Assembly (NCBI GenBank): GCA_045863555.1
Contig: BTUU01000011.1
Coordinates: forward strand, 124,001 to 188,000
Direction of reading: 5' to 3'
Length of the DNA: 64,000 nucleotides
Origin: JACRLV01 sp045863555
GTDB taxonomy: Bacteria > Planctomycetota > Phycisphaerae > UBA1845 > Fen-1342
Within the stretch, counting starts at the first letter, position 1, and each line of letters begins with the position of its first letter. The notes beneath the pieces were generated by a model, which ran no database searches, had not been told where the DNA came from, and saw only the letters and a list, made by a program, of their open reading frames with translations. Shown piece by piece: positions 52,482-61,981 of this stretch. Position numbers and translations under genes: made by a program.

Positions 52482-54308
52482 ATGTCGCCCCGTTCCGCGA
52501 ATGGACTCGCCGTGATCACGCGTCACCGCACAATTCGAACCTTCCCGCGGCGCGGTGCCGGGCGGGGCGTTTTCTTCTCGATCGCGATCGTCCTGGTCGG
52601 GGCCGCGGGAATCGGTTTCTGGTGGTTCTTCGGCGACTCGGCGCTGCGCAACGCCCTCCAGCGCGGACTCATTTTGCTGAGCCGCGCGGATTCCCGCGCG
52701 GCCGAGTCGCTCGCCCTCGAGAACTGGGCCGCGGAGACGGCGGCCGCGTGGCGGGGGCGGCCGCTGGCGCTGGCGGAATTCGCCCGGGCCCGCTTTCCGC
52801 TCACGGACACACGGATTCGCATGCTGGTCAGCTATGTCGCGGGCGTCGACTACGGCGACCGGGAGAAGGATTGGAAGCGGTGGGCGAAGTACCGGGAAGC
52901 GGCGGAGCGCGGGCGCGAGCCTGAATCCCCGGCGAGCGAGCGCGTGCAGCTCGACCTGCTCTGGAATGCGGACGTCGGGCCCACGCAATGGTACGCGACC
53001 ATCCTGCCCATCGACGGCAAAATCTATGTTCCCACGACCGGCAAGGAATTCGAGGGCGCCGAGGATGCATACGACGGCGTCGTGCTCGTCGACGGCAAGA
53101 CCGGATCGGCGAACCTGATCTTCCAGTCGCCTGACCGCCACCCGCGCGACGTCATGGGAATCGCCGCGGGCGATGAAATGATCTTTGCCGCCTGCCGCAA
53201 CGGCCTGGTCTACGGACTCTCCCCCAACGGCGTGCAGCGCTGGCGGGCCTCCGCCGGCGGGACCGTCGCGACCGTCCCCGTCGCGTTCGACGCGAACGGC
53301 GACGGCCGCACCGACGTCGCGGTCATGACGACGAACGGCCACGCGACGACGCTCAACGGCGAATCCGGCCGGCCCATCTGGAACGCCGCGCTCGAGATCG
53401 CCCCGAAGTCCGTGGATGAATTCCCTCTCTTCGCGTCTCCGGAACAGGCCGCGCTTGCCGGCGCCTTTTCGGTCGGCGCAGCGCCCGGCGGCCGAGGAAC
53501 CGCCCTGTACGCGACGACGAGCGGGGGAAATGTCTACTGTCTCACGCCCAATCGCGGAACCGCGCTCTGGAGCGGCCGCGTCGGCCGCACCATCGCCGGC
53601 GGGCTCATGCTCGTGCCGCGCGAGGGCGACGCGGCGTCGGGCCTCTACGTGGGCGACGGCTCGGGCGGCGTGCTGTCGTTTCTGCACGCCGGGCGCGACG
53701 CGCGGGTCGCGGAACTCTGGCGTCTCCAGACGCAATGGAACGACGGGCTCGCCGCCCCGATCCGGACGATCTCGATTCCGGGCACCACCGGACAGGCGAT
53801 CGTCGCCTGTACGCTCGGCCATCCGGAGGCGATCTCCACGCCCGGCGAAGGGCACGCGACCGTCAGCCTGCTGAACGAGCGGGGCGTCGAGTGGCGCTTC
53901 CCGGTCGACGGAGTCATTCGCGGCGCTCCGGCAGTGGCTGATATCAATGCCGACCGGCGGCCGGAGATCATCGTAGCGACGTCGCTGCTCCAGCCGACGA
54001 ACGAAGTCGGCGGATTTCTCTATGTGATCTCGAGCGAGGGCCACTGTCTGCGGCGGCTGCCGCTCGAACACGGCGTGAGCTCATCACCCGTCGTGGCGGA
54101 CGTCGACGGCGACGGGCGGCTCGAAGTCCTGGTCGTCCTCCGAAGCGGCCGGATGCGCTGCTACACGGTCGGCAAGTACGGTCCGGTGCAGTGGGGGCTC
54201 TTCGCCGGCGACATCCGAAACAGCAACAACGCCGCCGATGCATTCACGTACAGCCAGACGCCCGCCGGCTTCCAGTGGAAATGGAGCCCCAGCCGACCGA
54301 CGCGTTAG
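52482..54308 (+). CDS. Membrane-anchored beta-propeller (FG-GAP/PQQ-like) protein
   Basis: A protein of about 608 aa. After a basic N-terminus (residues 1-28) there is one membrane helix (~30-50), so the bulk is external. Residues ~160-600 hold beta-propeller blades with FG-GAP-like calcium loops: FDANGDGRTDVAVMTTNG, VADINADRRPEIIVATS and VADVDGDGRLEVLVVLRSG. PQQ-like strands also appear (VYGLSPNGVQRW, VYCLTPNRGTALWSG). The start is uncertain: ATG 52482, or the in-frame GTG 52428 or GTG 52512. It is divergent from the heme oxygenase operon. Confidence 0.8.
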   Translation: MSPRSANGLAVITRHRTIRTFPRRGAGRGVFFSIAIVLVGAAGIGFWWFFGDSALRNALQRGLILLSRADSRAAESLALENWAAETAAAWRGRPLALAEFARARFPLTDTRIRMLVSYVAGVDYGDREKDWKRWAKYREAAERGREPESPASERVQLDLLWNADVGPTQWYATILPIDGKIYVPTTGKEFEGAEDAYDGVVLVDGKTGSANLIFQSPDRHPRDVMGIAAGDEMIFAACRNGLVYGLSPNGVQRWRASAGGTVATVPVAFDANGDGRTDVAVMTTNGHATTLNGESGRPIWNAALEIAPKSVDEFPLFASPEQAALAGAFSVGAAPGGRGTALYATTSGGNVYCLTPNRGTALWSGRVGRTIAGGLMLVPREGDAASGLYVGDGSGGVLSFLHAGRDARVAELWRLQTQWNDGLAAPIRTISIPGTTGQAIVACTLGHPEAISTPGEGHATVSLLNERGVEWRFPVDGVIRGAPAVADINADRRPEIIVATSLLQPTNEVGGFLYVISSEGHCLRRLPLEHGVSSSPVVADVDGDGRLEVLVVLRSGRMRCYTVGKYGPVQWGLFAGDIRNSNNAADAFTYSQTPAGFQWKWSPSRPTR

Positions 54309-54379
54309 CTCGGCCCAGTCGCGTCGCGCGTGAGCCTCATGCGCCCAAGGACCCGGCTGTCGGCGGGGCGCGGCCGCAC

Positions 54380-54385
54380 TACAAT
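54380..54385 (+). promoter_or_regulatory. Putative -10 box (TACAAT)
   Basis: TACAAT followed by CCCCG lies 31 bases before the ATG at 54416 and resembles the -10 region before the gene at 14944. The -35 (CTGTCG at 54357-54362, 17 bases upstream) is weak. Confidence 0.3.
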
Positions 54386-54415
54386 CCCCGTCCGGCGAAT
54401 TTCGGAGAATTGTTG

Positions 54416-56218
54416 ATGATTAACCTGGCGACTCTTCGCATCATAGCCTCGCTCTCCGTGGTCCTGTTCGCGACGCCCGGGACATTCGCGGCGAGCGAGA
54501 CCGACGATCCCGCCGTCTTCGCGCCGAAGGACGCGCTGGCGTTCGTCGGCGTGGCCGACATGGACAAGTTCATCGCCGATTTCGCCGGCACGGGCATCGG
54601 CCGGATCTTCGGCGACCGGGCGGCCGCCGCCGCGTTCGGCGAGGTGAAAGACGCCCAGGCGATGTATGACGACTGGCGCGGTCGCATCGCCCGGGCGATC
54701 GGCGTCGACCCCGCTCAGATGAAATGGCCGCTGGGTGGGTCCTGCGCCGCGTTCGTCTATCGCATGCAGGGCGAGGCGGGCGGCGGGGAGCTGTTCCTGG
54801 GCTACGGCGTGACGCTGGGCGTGCGCGACGCGGCGACGGCACGCGAGTACTACGCGAAGCTGACGACGAACCTGAAGACCATCGCCGTCAGGTCGGACTC
54901 GGTGACGAGCGGTGCCGATCAGATCGACTTCTTCATGCTCACCGCGCCGGAGTTCGATGAACTCGACGACCTGGAGGCCCTGCTCACCGAGCCGACGCTG
55001 GCCGATGCGGCGTCGATCGCCGCGAAGCTGAGCGGATGGCGGAGCGTGGCGCTGTGCCTGCGTGAGGATCGGCTGTTCGCGGGCGATTCGGCGGAAACGG
55101 TCCGCGCGATGCTCAAACGCGACCCGGCGGACTCGCTCGCGTCGCAGAAGGACTATAGCGAGATCGACCGCATCCTCGGCAAGTCGGCAGGGTTGCGGTT
55201 GCTGCTCAACGTGCCCCGCGGGCTCGCGATCGCGCGGGAAATGGAGCCCCAGGGCACGAAGGAACTCGAGACGCTGCTCGGGGCGAGCTGCCTGCGATCG
55301 CTGATCGGAGTGGTCGAATTCGGCGGCGAGAAGTTCGATGCGCGCCTCGAGTTCGTCGCGCTCATGGAAGGCGCGCGCGCCGGCCTGGCGAAAGTCCTGA
55401 GCATGCCGAATGCGAAGACCGCGGCCATCGGCGACGCCCCCGCGGATGCGCTCTACGTCGTCGAGTATCGGATCGACCCCGCCGCCGCGTTTCGTGATCT
55501 GGAGCGCGCCATCGCGGAAGTCTCGCAGGCGACGGACGATCTGCGGATGACCGTGATGACGGAATCGGGCGAGGTCCTGCACGTTCGCGATGACCTGATC
55601 AACGCCCTCCGGTCGCCGCAGCGCCTGGTCATCTCCGCGCCGCCCTCAAACGAGCCCGAGCGGGCCCGGGCGTCGCTGACAATCGCTCACGGCGACGCGA
55701 AGAAGCTCGAAAAGTGGCTCGCGTACCTGCGCGAGGTCGCGCCGCTGACGGACCGCGAGGCCGCCGGAACGACGGTCTACGATCTGCCGTTCAACGCGAG
55801 CCTCGCGATCCTCAAGGACCGCGTCGTTCTCGGTACGAGCGAGGCCGTCGATGCTTTGGCCGAGCCGACATCCGGCAATTCCCTTGCCGATTCGCCCGAA
55901 TTTCGCAGGGCGATCGAGGTCGCGCCGGCCGAGACGTCGATGGTGTCTTTCGAGGACACGGGTCGCCTGATGCGCACGTGCGCGGCCATCGGCGCGGAGG
56001 CCGGCGCGCTGCCGACGCTGTTCCTCCAGAAACCGGCGATCGGGTCGGTGTACTACGCCGCGACGATGGGCTTCACCGGCGCGGTCGGTCCCGGGTTCAA
56101 GGACAAGGTTGAGCCCTGGGCGGCGCTCTGCGGGCCTCAGATCTCAACGGCGGCGACCACGCCCGAGGGCATCCGCATTTCGACATTCCTGCTCAAGCCC
56201 GCCCGCAAGAGCGAGTAG
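54416..56218 (+). CDS. Secreted protein of unknown function (planctomycete type)
   Basis: A 600-aa exported protein: signal peptide ~1-25 (cleavage near TFAAS). It consists of repeated alpha/beta stretches (ALAFVGVADMDKFIADFAG, REYYAKLTTNLKTIAV, RLFAGDSAETVRAMLKRD), resembling the DUF3352-like layout in which surface proteins carry two similar halves. No catalytic motif is evident. GGAG lies nine bases before ATG 54416. It converges with a DUF695 gene only eight bases away. Confidence 0.75.
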   Translation: MINLATLRIIASLSVVLFATPGTFAASETDDPAVFAPKDALAFVGVADMDKFIADFAGTGIGRIFGDRAAAAAFGEVKDAQAMYDDWRGRIARAIGVDPAQMKWPLGGSCAAFVYRMQGEAGGGELFLGYGVTLGVRDAATAREYYAKLTTNLKTIAVRSDSVTSGADQIDFFMLTAPEFDELDDLEALLTEPTLADAASIAAKLSGWRSVALCLREDRLFAGDSAETVRAMLKRDPADSLASQKDYSEIDRILGKSAGLRLLLNVPRGLAIAREMEPQGTKELETLLGASCLRSLIGVVEFGGEKFDARLEFVALMEGARAGLAKVLSMPNAKTAAIGDAPADALYVVEYRIDPAAAFRDLERAIAEVSQATDDLRMTVMTESGEVLHVRDDLINALRSPQRLVISAPPSNEPERARASLTIAHGDAKKLEKWLAYLREVAPLTDREAAGTTVYDLPFNASLAILKDRVVLGTSEAVDALAEPTSGNSLADSPEFRRAIEVAPAETSMVSFEDTGRLMRTCAAIGAEAGALPTLFLQKPAIGSVYYAATMGFTGAVGPGFKDKVEPWAALCGPQISTAATTPEGIRISTFLLKPARKSE

Positions 56219-56226
56219 CACGCCGA

Positions 56227-56985
56227 TTACTCCGGTGTCAGGGGCGTCTCCCACCCGTCGTAGACGCCGTCGTGTTCGACGGCGAGTTCGACGAGCGGCA
56301 TCGTGATTTCCGTGATCGTCTCCATGTCCACGGCGTGACTGCGGCTGAACTTCAGCGAGTAGGGCAGCTCATCCACCTCCTCGCGATCGTCGATGCCTCG
56401 TTCGCCGAGCGTGAAGCCGAGTTCCGCGACGGCCGCGGCGTATGCGTCGCGCCCGTCTTCGGATGTGAAATAGGCGGCGTGCTGGACGAGGCGCGGCGTG
56501 GCGAGCGCGTCGCCCTGGGCCTCGAGCTGGTCGACGAGCTGGCGGTTCCCGAGCCATTGAAATTCGGTCGGCGTGGGGAACAGAAAATCAAAATACGCCG
56601 ACCAATCCTCGTCCTCGACCGCCTCAACCGTCGCGCCGGCAACCGACGCGCCCGCAACGGCGGCTTTCGCGGCCGTTTCGATGTTGACCGCGGTGGGGGC
56701 GTAGAGGAGAACCCAGCGGCGGCCCGGGCGCGTCGCATGGCCGACGTGGACCGCATCCACCTGGTCGCGAAGGGCCTCGACGCACCGGTCCTCGGCGTCG
56801 TTCAGCTTGTCGAGCGCCGGCTTGTCGGGCAGCCCGTCTTCGGGCCCGGGTGTAAACGGAAGCGTGACTTCGATCCGGACGGGATAGTCGGTGATGTCGT
56901 AGCTCTCACCGGCATCGAGGTCGACGATGAAGGACGCGGTCTCCTCCTCGATCCGGCCCATGTACGCGATCCAGTTTTCGGCCAT
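56227..56985 (-). CDS. DUF695 / RraB-like domain protein
   Basis: A 252-aa soluble acidic protein. The N-terminal ~125 residues match DUF695 (MAENWIAYMGRIEE, VTLPFTPGPEDGLP). The C-terminal ~105 residues resemble RraB, the regulator of ribonuclease E (LVDQLEAQGDALATPRLVQHAAYF, then AVAELGFTLGE and YDGWETPL). In Gammaproteobacteria RraB inhibits RNase E; whether that applies here is unknown. Domain calls come from memory of the families. Confidence 0.8.
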   Translation of the reverse strand: MAENWIAYMGRIEEETASFIVDLDAGESYDITDYPVRIEVTLPFTPGPEDGLPDKPALDKLNDAEDRCVEALRDQVDAVHVGHATRPGRRWVLLYAPTAVNIETAAKAAVAGASVAGATVEAVEDEDWSAYFDFLFPTPTEFQWLGNRQLVDQLEAQGDALATPRLVQHAAYFTSEDGRDAYAAAVAELGFTLGERGIDDREEVDELPYSLKFSRSHAVDMETITEITMPLVELAVEHDGVYDGWETPLTPE

Positions 56986-57056
56986 GTCCTACTCGCTTGT
57001 TTCCGGGTGATCTGTTGGCGCGGCATCCTACCCCGCCCGGCGCACCCGGGCGAATT

Positions 57057-58301
57057 CTACGGCCGCGCCGGAGACTCGATCGCGGGGCGGGCCAGTTGGA
57101 ACGCGGGCGTGGCCATCAGCGTGGTGGCGATGGCCATGATGACCATGACGCTGAAGAGCTGCGGCGTGATGAGCCCGCGTTCGAGGCCGATGTTGAGGAT
57201 GATCAGCTCCATGAGCCCGCGGGCGTTCATGAGCGCACCGATCGCCGTCGCCGTGCGGCTGTCTTCGCCGCAGAGGCGGGCGGCCGCCCAGCACGCGGCG
57301 AATTTGCCGATGCACGCCGCGGCGAGGACGACGGCCGCGATGATCCAGAGATCCCAGCTGTCGACCAGGTCGATGCGCGTATTGAGACCGGAATAGACGA
57401 AGAAGAGCGGCAGCAGGAAGTTGGTCGTCAGCGGCTCGATTTTCTCTTCCAGGGCGCTGGCAAGCGCGCCGCGGGGAATGGCCGCCCCGAGGATGAACGC
57501 GCCGAAAACGGCGTAGATGCCGACGAAGTCCGTGTACCAGGCGGCGAGGACGAGCAGGATCAGGACCACGGAGAACGCCGACGGCGTCATGCCGCGGCGC
57601 TCGACGAAACGGCCGAGCGGCCGCAGGCCGGGCATGAGGACCAGCAGGACGAAGAGTGCGTAGCCGACGCCGCCGGCGATGGCCCAGACGGCGATCTGGG
57701 GATTGTCCTGAAAACTGGCGAGCACGATCGCGAGGACGCACCACGCGGCCGAGTCGTCGATCGAACCGGCGGAGAGCGCGAGCGTGCCGAGGCGCGTCCC
57801 CGCGATGCCGCGTTCATAGATGATGCGGGCCAGCATGGGGAACGCGGTGATGCACATCGCTGCGCCGAGGAACAGCGCCGCTTCGCCGCGGCCGACGCCT
57901 TCGTGAAAGAGCGTCCGGTCCTCGAAGTAGTGGAGCGCGATGAGCGCGCCGAGCGCGAACGGCACGACCATCCCGGCGACCGAGACGGCGATCGCCGACC
58001 GGGCGCGCTCGCGGAGCAGGCCCGCGTTGAATTCGACGCCGACGAGGAACATGTACAGCACAAGGCCGATCTGGGCCATGCAGTAAATCACCGTCATCGT
58101 CGCGTTCTTCGGAAAGAGCGCCGCGTGAGCTTCCGGCGCGAGCAGGCCCAGGAGCGACGGGCCGAGGAGGACGCCGGCGATCATCTCGCCCACCACCTGC
58201 GGCTGGCCGATCAGCCTGCCCGCCCAGCCGACGACCCGGCACGCGGCCAGAATGATCGCAAGCTGGAGGAAGAGGTGGATGGAAAGCTGGAAGTTCGTCA
58301 T
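57057..58301 (-). CDS. Cation:proton antiporter (CPA2, Kef-type)
   Basis: A 414-aa membrane protein with about twelve helices. Family marks are GQPQVVGEMIAGVLLGPSLLG in the second helix region and SIDDSAAWCVLAI with the paired Asp in the ion-binding helix. It exchanges K+ or Na+ for protons across the inner membrane. There is no C-terminal TrkA-N domain, so it is the short form. Downstream of the operon at 58-64 kb, 66 bp away. Confidence 0.9.
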   Translation of the reverse strand: MTNFQLSIHLFLQLAIILAACRVVGWAGRLIGQPQVVGEMIAGVLLGPSLLGLLAPEAHAALFPKNATMTVIYCMAQIGLVLYMFLVGVEFNAGLLRERARSAIAVSVAGMVVPFALGALIALHYFEDRTLFHEGVGRGEAALFLGAAMCITAFPMLARIIYERGIAGTRLGTLALSAGSIDDSAAWCVLAIVLASFQDNPQIAVWAIAGGVGYALFVLLVLMPGLRPLGRFVERRGMTPSAFSVVLILLVLAAWYTDFVGIYAVFGAFILGAAIPRGALASALEEKIEPLTTNFLLPLFFVYSGLNTRIDLVDSWDLWIIAAVVLAAACIGKFAACWAAARLCGEDSRTATAIGALMNARGLMELIILNIGLERGLITPQLFSVMVIMAIATTLMATPAFQLARPAIESPARP

Positions 58302-58367
58302 CGGCGGGGCGGGAGCATAGCCGGGGGATCGGTGGTCGGTCCAATCGCGATCGCCCGTCGGCGCGTC

Positions 58368-60377
58368 TCAATCGCCCGTGAGGTACAGGTTCGACCGGAT
58401 GAACCGCCGCACGGTGTCGAGAATCGTAAAGTACTGCTGTCGCTCCGCGAGCGTCTCCGAGTGCTTCGCCCGCCACGCGGCATCCGCGGCCGCCGCGGCT
58501 TCGGGCGTCGGAGCCGCGCTGCCGAAGCGCAGACGCCGCGCGGGGCGCTCGGGGGAGGACACATAGAAGAAATAGTCCGGCGAGTCGAGCGGACGCGGGA
58601 ACGTGAAGCGGAGCTTCGCCACGCCGCTATCGGCGGAGCCGCCCGCGCCGTCACCGGCAAGTGCGACGATCTCAACGTCGAACTCAGCCGACCTGATTCG
58701 TTCACCGGCGTCGAACCGGCGGCCGTCGCGCATGCCGTCGACGAGCATCCGGCCGCTCAGGCCGGAGAAGTAGCCCGGACCGTCGATTTCGACCGTGAGC
58801 TCGCGCGGACCGGTCTGCGTGACCCGGCTGATCTGCTGCATCATCAGCGGGTTGGCCGCGAACGTGAGCACATAGCCCTCGACATCGTCGCGGCCCCAGG
58901 ATTCGCGCATCGCGACGGCGCCGTAAATGCCGCAGATGGGCAGGTTGATGAAGAAGAGCTTGGGCGGTTCACCCGCTCCGGGTCGTGATTCGACGGCCGG
59001 CGCATCACCTCCGGCCCCGGGCTCCCCGCCGGCGGTGAAGTCCGGCAGCGCATGTTCGGGGGTCGATGAGCGGATGTCCTGGTAGACAAGCTGTTCACTG
59101 CGGACGATGCCTCGCCATACGTGCCGGTAGAGCGCAAGCGGAAACGCCGCTGCGGCGATGACGAACACAACGCCGGCGCTTCGCCACCGGCCGGCAAGCC
59201 GGTGAAGCATGGCGGGGATGCCGACGGCCGTGGCGATCGCGGGCAGATACGCAAAGTGCGGCATGACGAAGACCGGGATGACAGGCGCGAATCCGAGGAT
59301 CAGCAGCGCCAGCCAGAACCAGCGCGTGCGGATGCCGCGCGCCCCGATGAGATACGCGATCGTCACGAGCGTCAGGATCGCGCCGACGATCGCGTATTCC
59401 ACCATCGCGCCGCGATCGATCCCGCTGTACGTGGACAGGCCGAGGAACATGGGCGTGTGAATGACGTGGGCGAAGAGCATGTGCAGCATCTTCGTCCCGG
59501 CCCAGAGGAGATATTCAGGACCGTGCGGAACGGTGAAGTAGATGTCCGGCGGCGCGCCGGTCGGGAAGATCCAGAGCCGCCAGTAGAGATACGCGCACAG
59601 GATCGTCCCGGCCAGTCCGTAGACCGGGATTCGTCGACGCACGAGCGCCCAGCCGCCGACGCAGAGATCGAGCAGCGGCAGCAGCAGTGGAAAGATCACG
59701 GCCGTCTCGCGGCTGAAAAGCGACACGAGCCACAGCAGCAGCGCCGTGAACGCCCGGCGCGTGCAGTACGAGTCGACCGGCGCGCGGCGGACGAACGACG
59801 CCAGCGCGTAGACGTGCAGCGCGGCCGCGAAAAAGACGCCGCTGACGACTGCGTTGCGGGCGGCCGTCCAGCCGAGCGCGAAAACCGACTGCGGATCGAG
59901 CGCGAACATGACTCCCGCGAGCAGCGCCCAGCCGCGATGGGGCAGCGCCCACAGGCCGATCCGATACACGAGCAGGCACGCAATCCAGTGCCAGCCCAGG
60001 GCGAAGGCGTGAATCCAGCGCGGGTCGCCGCCGGAGAGCAGGAGTTCCAGCTTCATGAACAGCATGGCGACCGAGCGGCTGTATCGCCACTGGAGCGGCT
60101 CGGTCTGCCACCACAGCGTCGCGAGCCGGCCCGGCAGGTCGAAGGTCGCGGCCTCGGTGAGATCCTGGAACGTGAAATCGGCGTTGCGGAGCGTGACCCG
60201 ATGCCAGTGGTCGTCGAAAAAGAGGCCGTCGTCGAGCGAGCCGCCGTGGGCGATGAGGATGATCGCGGCGAGCATGGCCGCTACGAGCCAGTGAAACCCG
60301 CGGCTCGCCGCCGCGGGCGTGACGTACCAGCGGTGCGAAGCGTCGATCGGTGCGGGTTCGGACGGAGGCGGCGTCAC
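58368..60377 (-). CDS. Polytopic membrane protein, possibly GT-C/TMTC-like glycosyltransferase
   Basis: A 669-aa protein with about ten membrane helices in the first 400 residues. The early loop holds FFDDHWHR, like the Asp-Asp motif of GT-C glycosyltransferases, and ALDPQSVFALGWTAARNAV resembles the corresponding loop of TMTC/DUF1736 O-mannosyltransferase-like proteins. A ~230-residue external beta-rich C-domain follows. Transferase activity is inference. GTG 60377 overlaps the sulfatase-like gene by four bases, so it is cotranscribed. Confidence 0.7.
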   Translation of the reverse strand: MTPPPSEPAPIDASHRWYVTPAAASRGFHWLVAAMLAAIILIAHGGSLDDGLFFDDHWHRVTLRNADFTFQDLTEAATFDLPGRLATLWWQTEPLQWRYSRSVAMLFMKLELLLSGGDPRWIHAFALGWHWIACLLVYRIGLWALPHRGWALLAGVMFALDPQSVFALGWTAARNAVVSGVFFAAALHVYALASFVRRAPVDSYCTRRAFTALLLWLVSLFSRETAVIFPLLLPLLDLCVGGWALVRRRIPVYGLAGTILCAYLYWRLWIFPTGAPPDIYFTVPHGPEYLLWAGTKMLHMLFAHVIHTPMFLGLSTYSGIDRGAMVEYAIVGAILTLVTIAYLIGARGIRTRWFWLALLILGFAPVIPVFVMPHFAYLPAIATAVGIPAMLHRLAGRWRSAGVVFVIAAAAFPLALYRHVWRGIVRSEQLVYQDIRSSTPEHALPDFTAGGEPGAGGDAPAVESRPGAGEPPKLFFINLPICGIYGAVAMRESWGRDDVEGYVLTFAANPLMMQQISRVTQTGPRELTVEIDGPGYFSGLSGRMLVDGMRDGRRFDAGERIRSAEFDVEIVALAGDGAGGSADSGVAKLRFTFPRPLDSPDYFFYVSSPERPARRLRFGSAAPTPEAAAAADAAWRAKHSETLAERQQYFTILDTVRRFIRSNLYLTGD

Positions 60378-61981
60378 GATTCCAGGTATCCCAATTCGCG
60401 AAGCTGGCGTTCGATGCGGGCCTGGTCGCTGACCTCGACCGTCGCCATGTCGATCACCACGCTGTCATCGACGAAGCGGTCGGCCGCGGCGCGGAGTTCG
60501 GCGACAAGTCGCGGCTCGGCGGCGGCGAGGTTGCGGAGTTCGCCGGGATCGGTCTGAAGGTCGTACAACTCGACGGGCATCTCATCATTCTCGGGCCCGT
60601 AGACGAACTTGTGCGTCTCCGTGCGTACGCCGCGAAGCTCCAGGTCGGCGGGCAGGCCCGTGATGGAAACAAATGCGTCCCGAGCTGTCCATGCCTCGCC
60701 GCGCAGCAGCGCGGCGAAGGACCGGCCGTCGAGCGCGTCGCTCACGGGCGGCTCGACGCCGGCCAGTTCCATCAGCGTCGGCAGGATGTCCGGCTGCCGG
60801 ACCATGCGATCGCTCGCGAGCCCGGCCCGCAGCGGCGACTCGGCCGCCGGACCGCGCCAATGGAGCACGAGCGGCACCTTCACCAGAAAATCGTAGACGT
60901 GCACCATGTGCCCCTCGCGCATGTTGCACTTGTACGAATTGATCCACATCCGCATGTGCATGTCGAGCAGCTGCGCAGGGCCCAGCGAGCGCGTCAGGCC
61001 GTCGACTTTCGCCTTCGCCTTTTTCTCATCGAGCAGGCCGCGCTTCTTGAGCATCTGCGTCAGCCGCAGCGGCCTGCCCAGCGCCAGCAGATCCGTCAGC
61101 CAGACGAACGGCGTGAGGCGCAGCAGCCGGAGGCGATCGCGCCACGTCGAGCCGCGCTTGAAATTCACCGCCGCCGGACGGTCCTTCAGCCGCACGCTCC
61201 GCATCATCGGCGTGGCCGCGCCGTAGAACGCCTGAAGGACGCTCGGGCCCGCCCATTGAGCGATTGAAAACGGCGACATGCCGTCGGCTTCGTCCACGCC
61301 CAGCAGCTTCCGCGAATAATCGACCGCCGTGCCCGGCCGGTATTCTTCATCCGGCGTCTTCTCGCCGTGATCGCCCGTGAACGCGACCAGGGTGCGCTCG
61401 GGTACGGCCTCAAACAGGCGGCCGAGCTGGGCGTCCAGCGACGAAACAGCGCGTTCGTAACCGGTGCGGCCGAATTCGGGCTTGTCGAATCCCGGCGCGA
61501 TGTGCCGGTGCTCGTGCAGTTCCCAGACGTGGAGCATCAGAAGCCACGGGGCCTTGTAATGGCCGCTTTTCAGCCGCTCGATGAACCGGTCGCCCCAGGC
61601 GGTGTGAAGGTAGTCGCAGGGAGCGCGATATTCGTAGTGTTGGAAGCCTCGCGCCAGCCCCATCTCCGGCAGCAGCGGCCCCGTCGCCTCGGCGTAGGTG
61701 TTGTATCCCGCCGCCGCGAGCGACTCGGGCAGCATCGGCACGCTCTCCGGGAGCTTGTACCCCCAGACCAGGTGCACGCCGTGTCGCGGACTGTAGCGGC
61801 CGGTCAGGAGCGTCGAGAAGCTCGGCGTCGTGCAGGGTTTTTCCACGATCGCCGTGGGCAGCACGGCACTCTGGGCGGCGAGGCGATCAAGATTCGGCGT
61901 CCGCGTCGTCCGACCGGCGCCGAGCCACTTGTCGGAGCGGGCACAGTCAACCACGACGAGCAGGATATTGGGGCGACTCAT
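60374..61981 (-). CDS. Sulfatase-like hydrolase with Thr at nucleophile position
   Basis: A 535-aa alkaline phosphatase-superfamily enzyme. Metal ligands are visible: PNILLVVVDCARSDK (Asp11/12 area) and FTGDHGEKTPDEE. Where true sulfatases have C-x-P-S-R, this has T51-T52-P53-S54-F55 (with Cys50 just before), so formylglycine is unlikely and the Arg is missing. The nearest analogues with Thr are phosphoester transferases and phosphonate hydrolases. No signal peptide, so it is cytoplasmic or exported otherwise. It overlaps genes on both sides by four bases. Confidence 0.85.
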   Translation of the reverse strand: MSRPNILLVVVDCARSDKWLGAGRTTRTPNLDRLAAQSAVLPTAIVEKPCTTPSFSTLLTGRYSPRHGVHLVWGYKLPESVPMLPESLAAAGYNTYAEATGPLLPEMGLARGFQHYEYRAPCDYLHTAWGDRFIERLKSGHYKAPWLLMLHVWELHEHRHIAPGFDKPEFGRTGYERAVSSLDAQLGRLFEAVPERTLVAFTGDHGEKTPDEEYRPGTAVDYSRKLLGVDEADGMSPFSIAQWAGPSVLQAFYGAATPMMRSVRLKDRPAAVNFKRGSTWRDRLRLLRLTPFVWLTDLLALGRPLRLTQMLKKRGLLDEKKAKAKVDGLTRSLGPAQLLDMHMRMWINSYKCNMREGHMVHVYDFLVKVPLVLHWRGPAAESPLRAGLASDRMVRQPDILPTLMELAGVEPPVSDALDGRSFAALLRGEAWTARDAFVSITGLPADLELRGVRTETHKFVYGPENDEMPVELYDLQTDPGELRNLAAAEPRLVAELRAAADRFVDDSVVIDMATVEVSDQARIERQLRELGYLES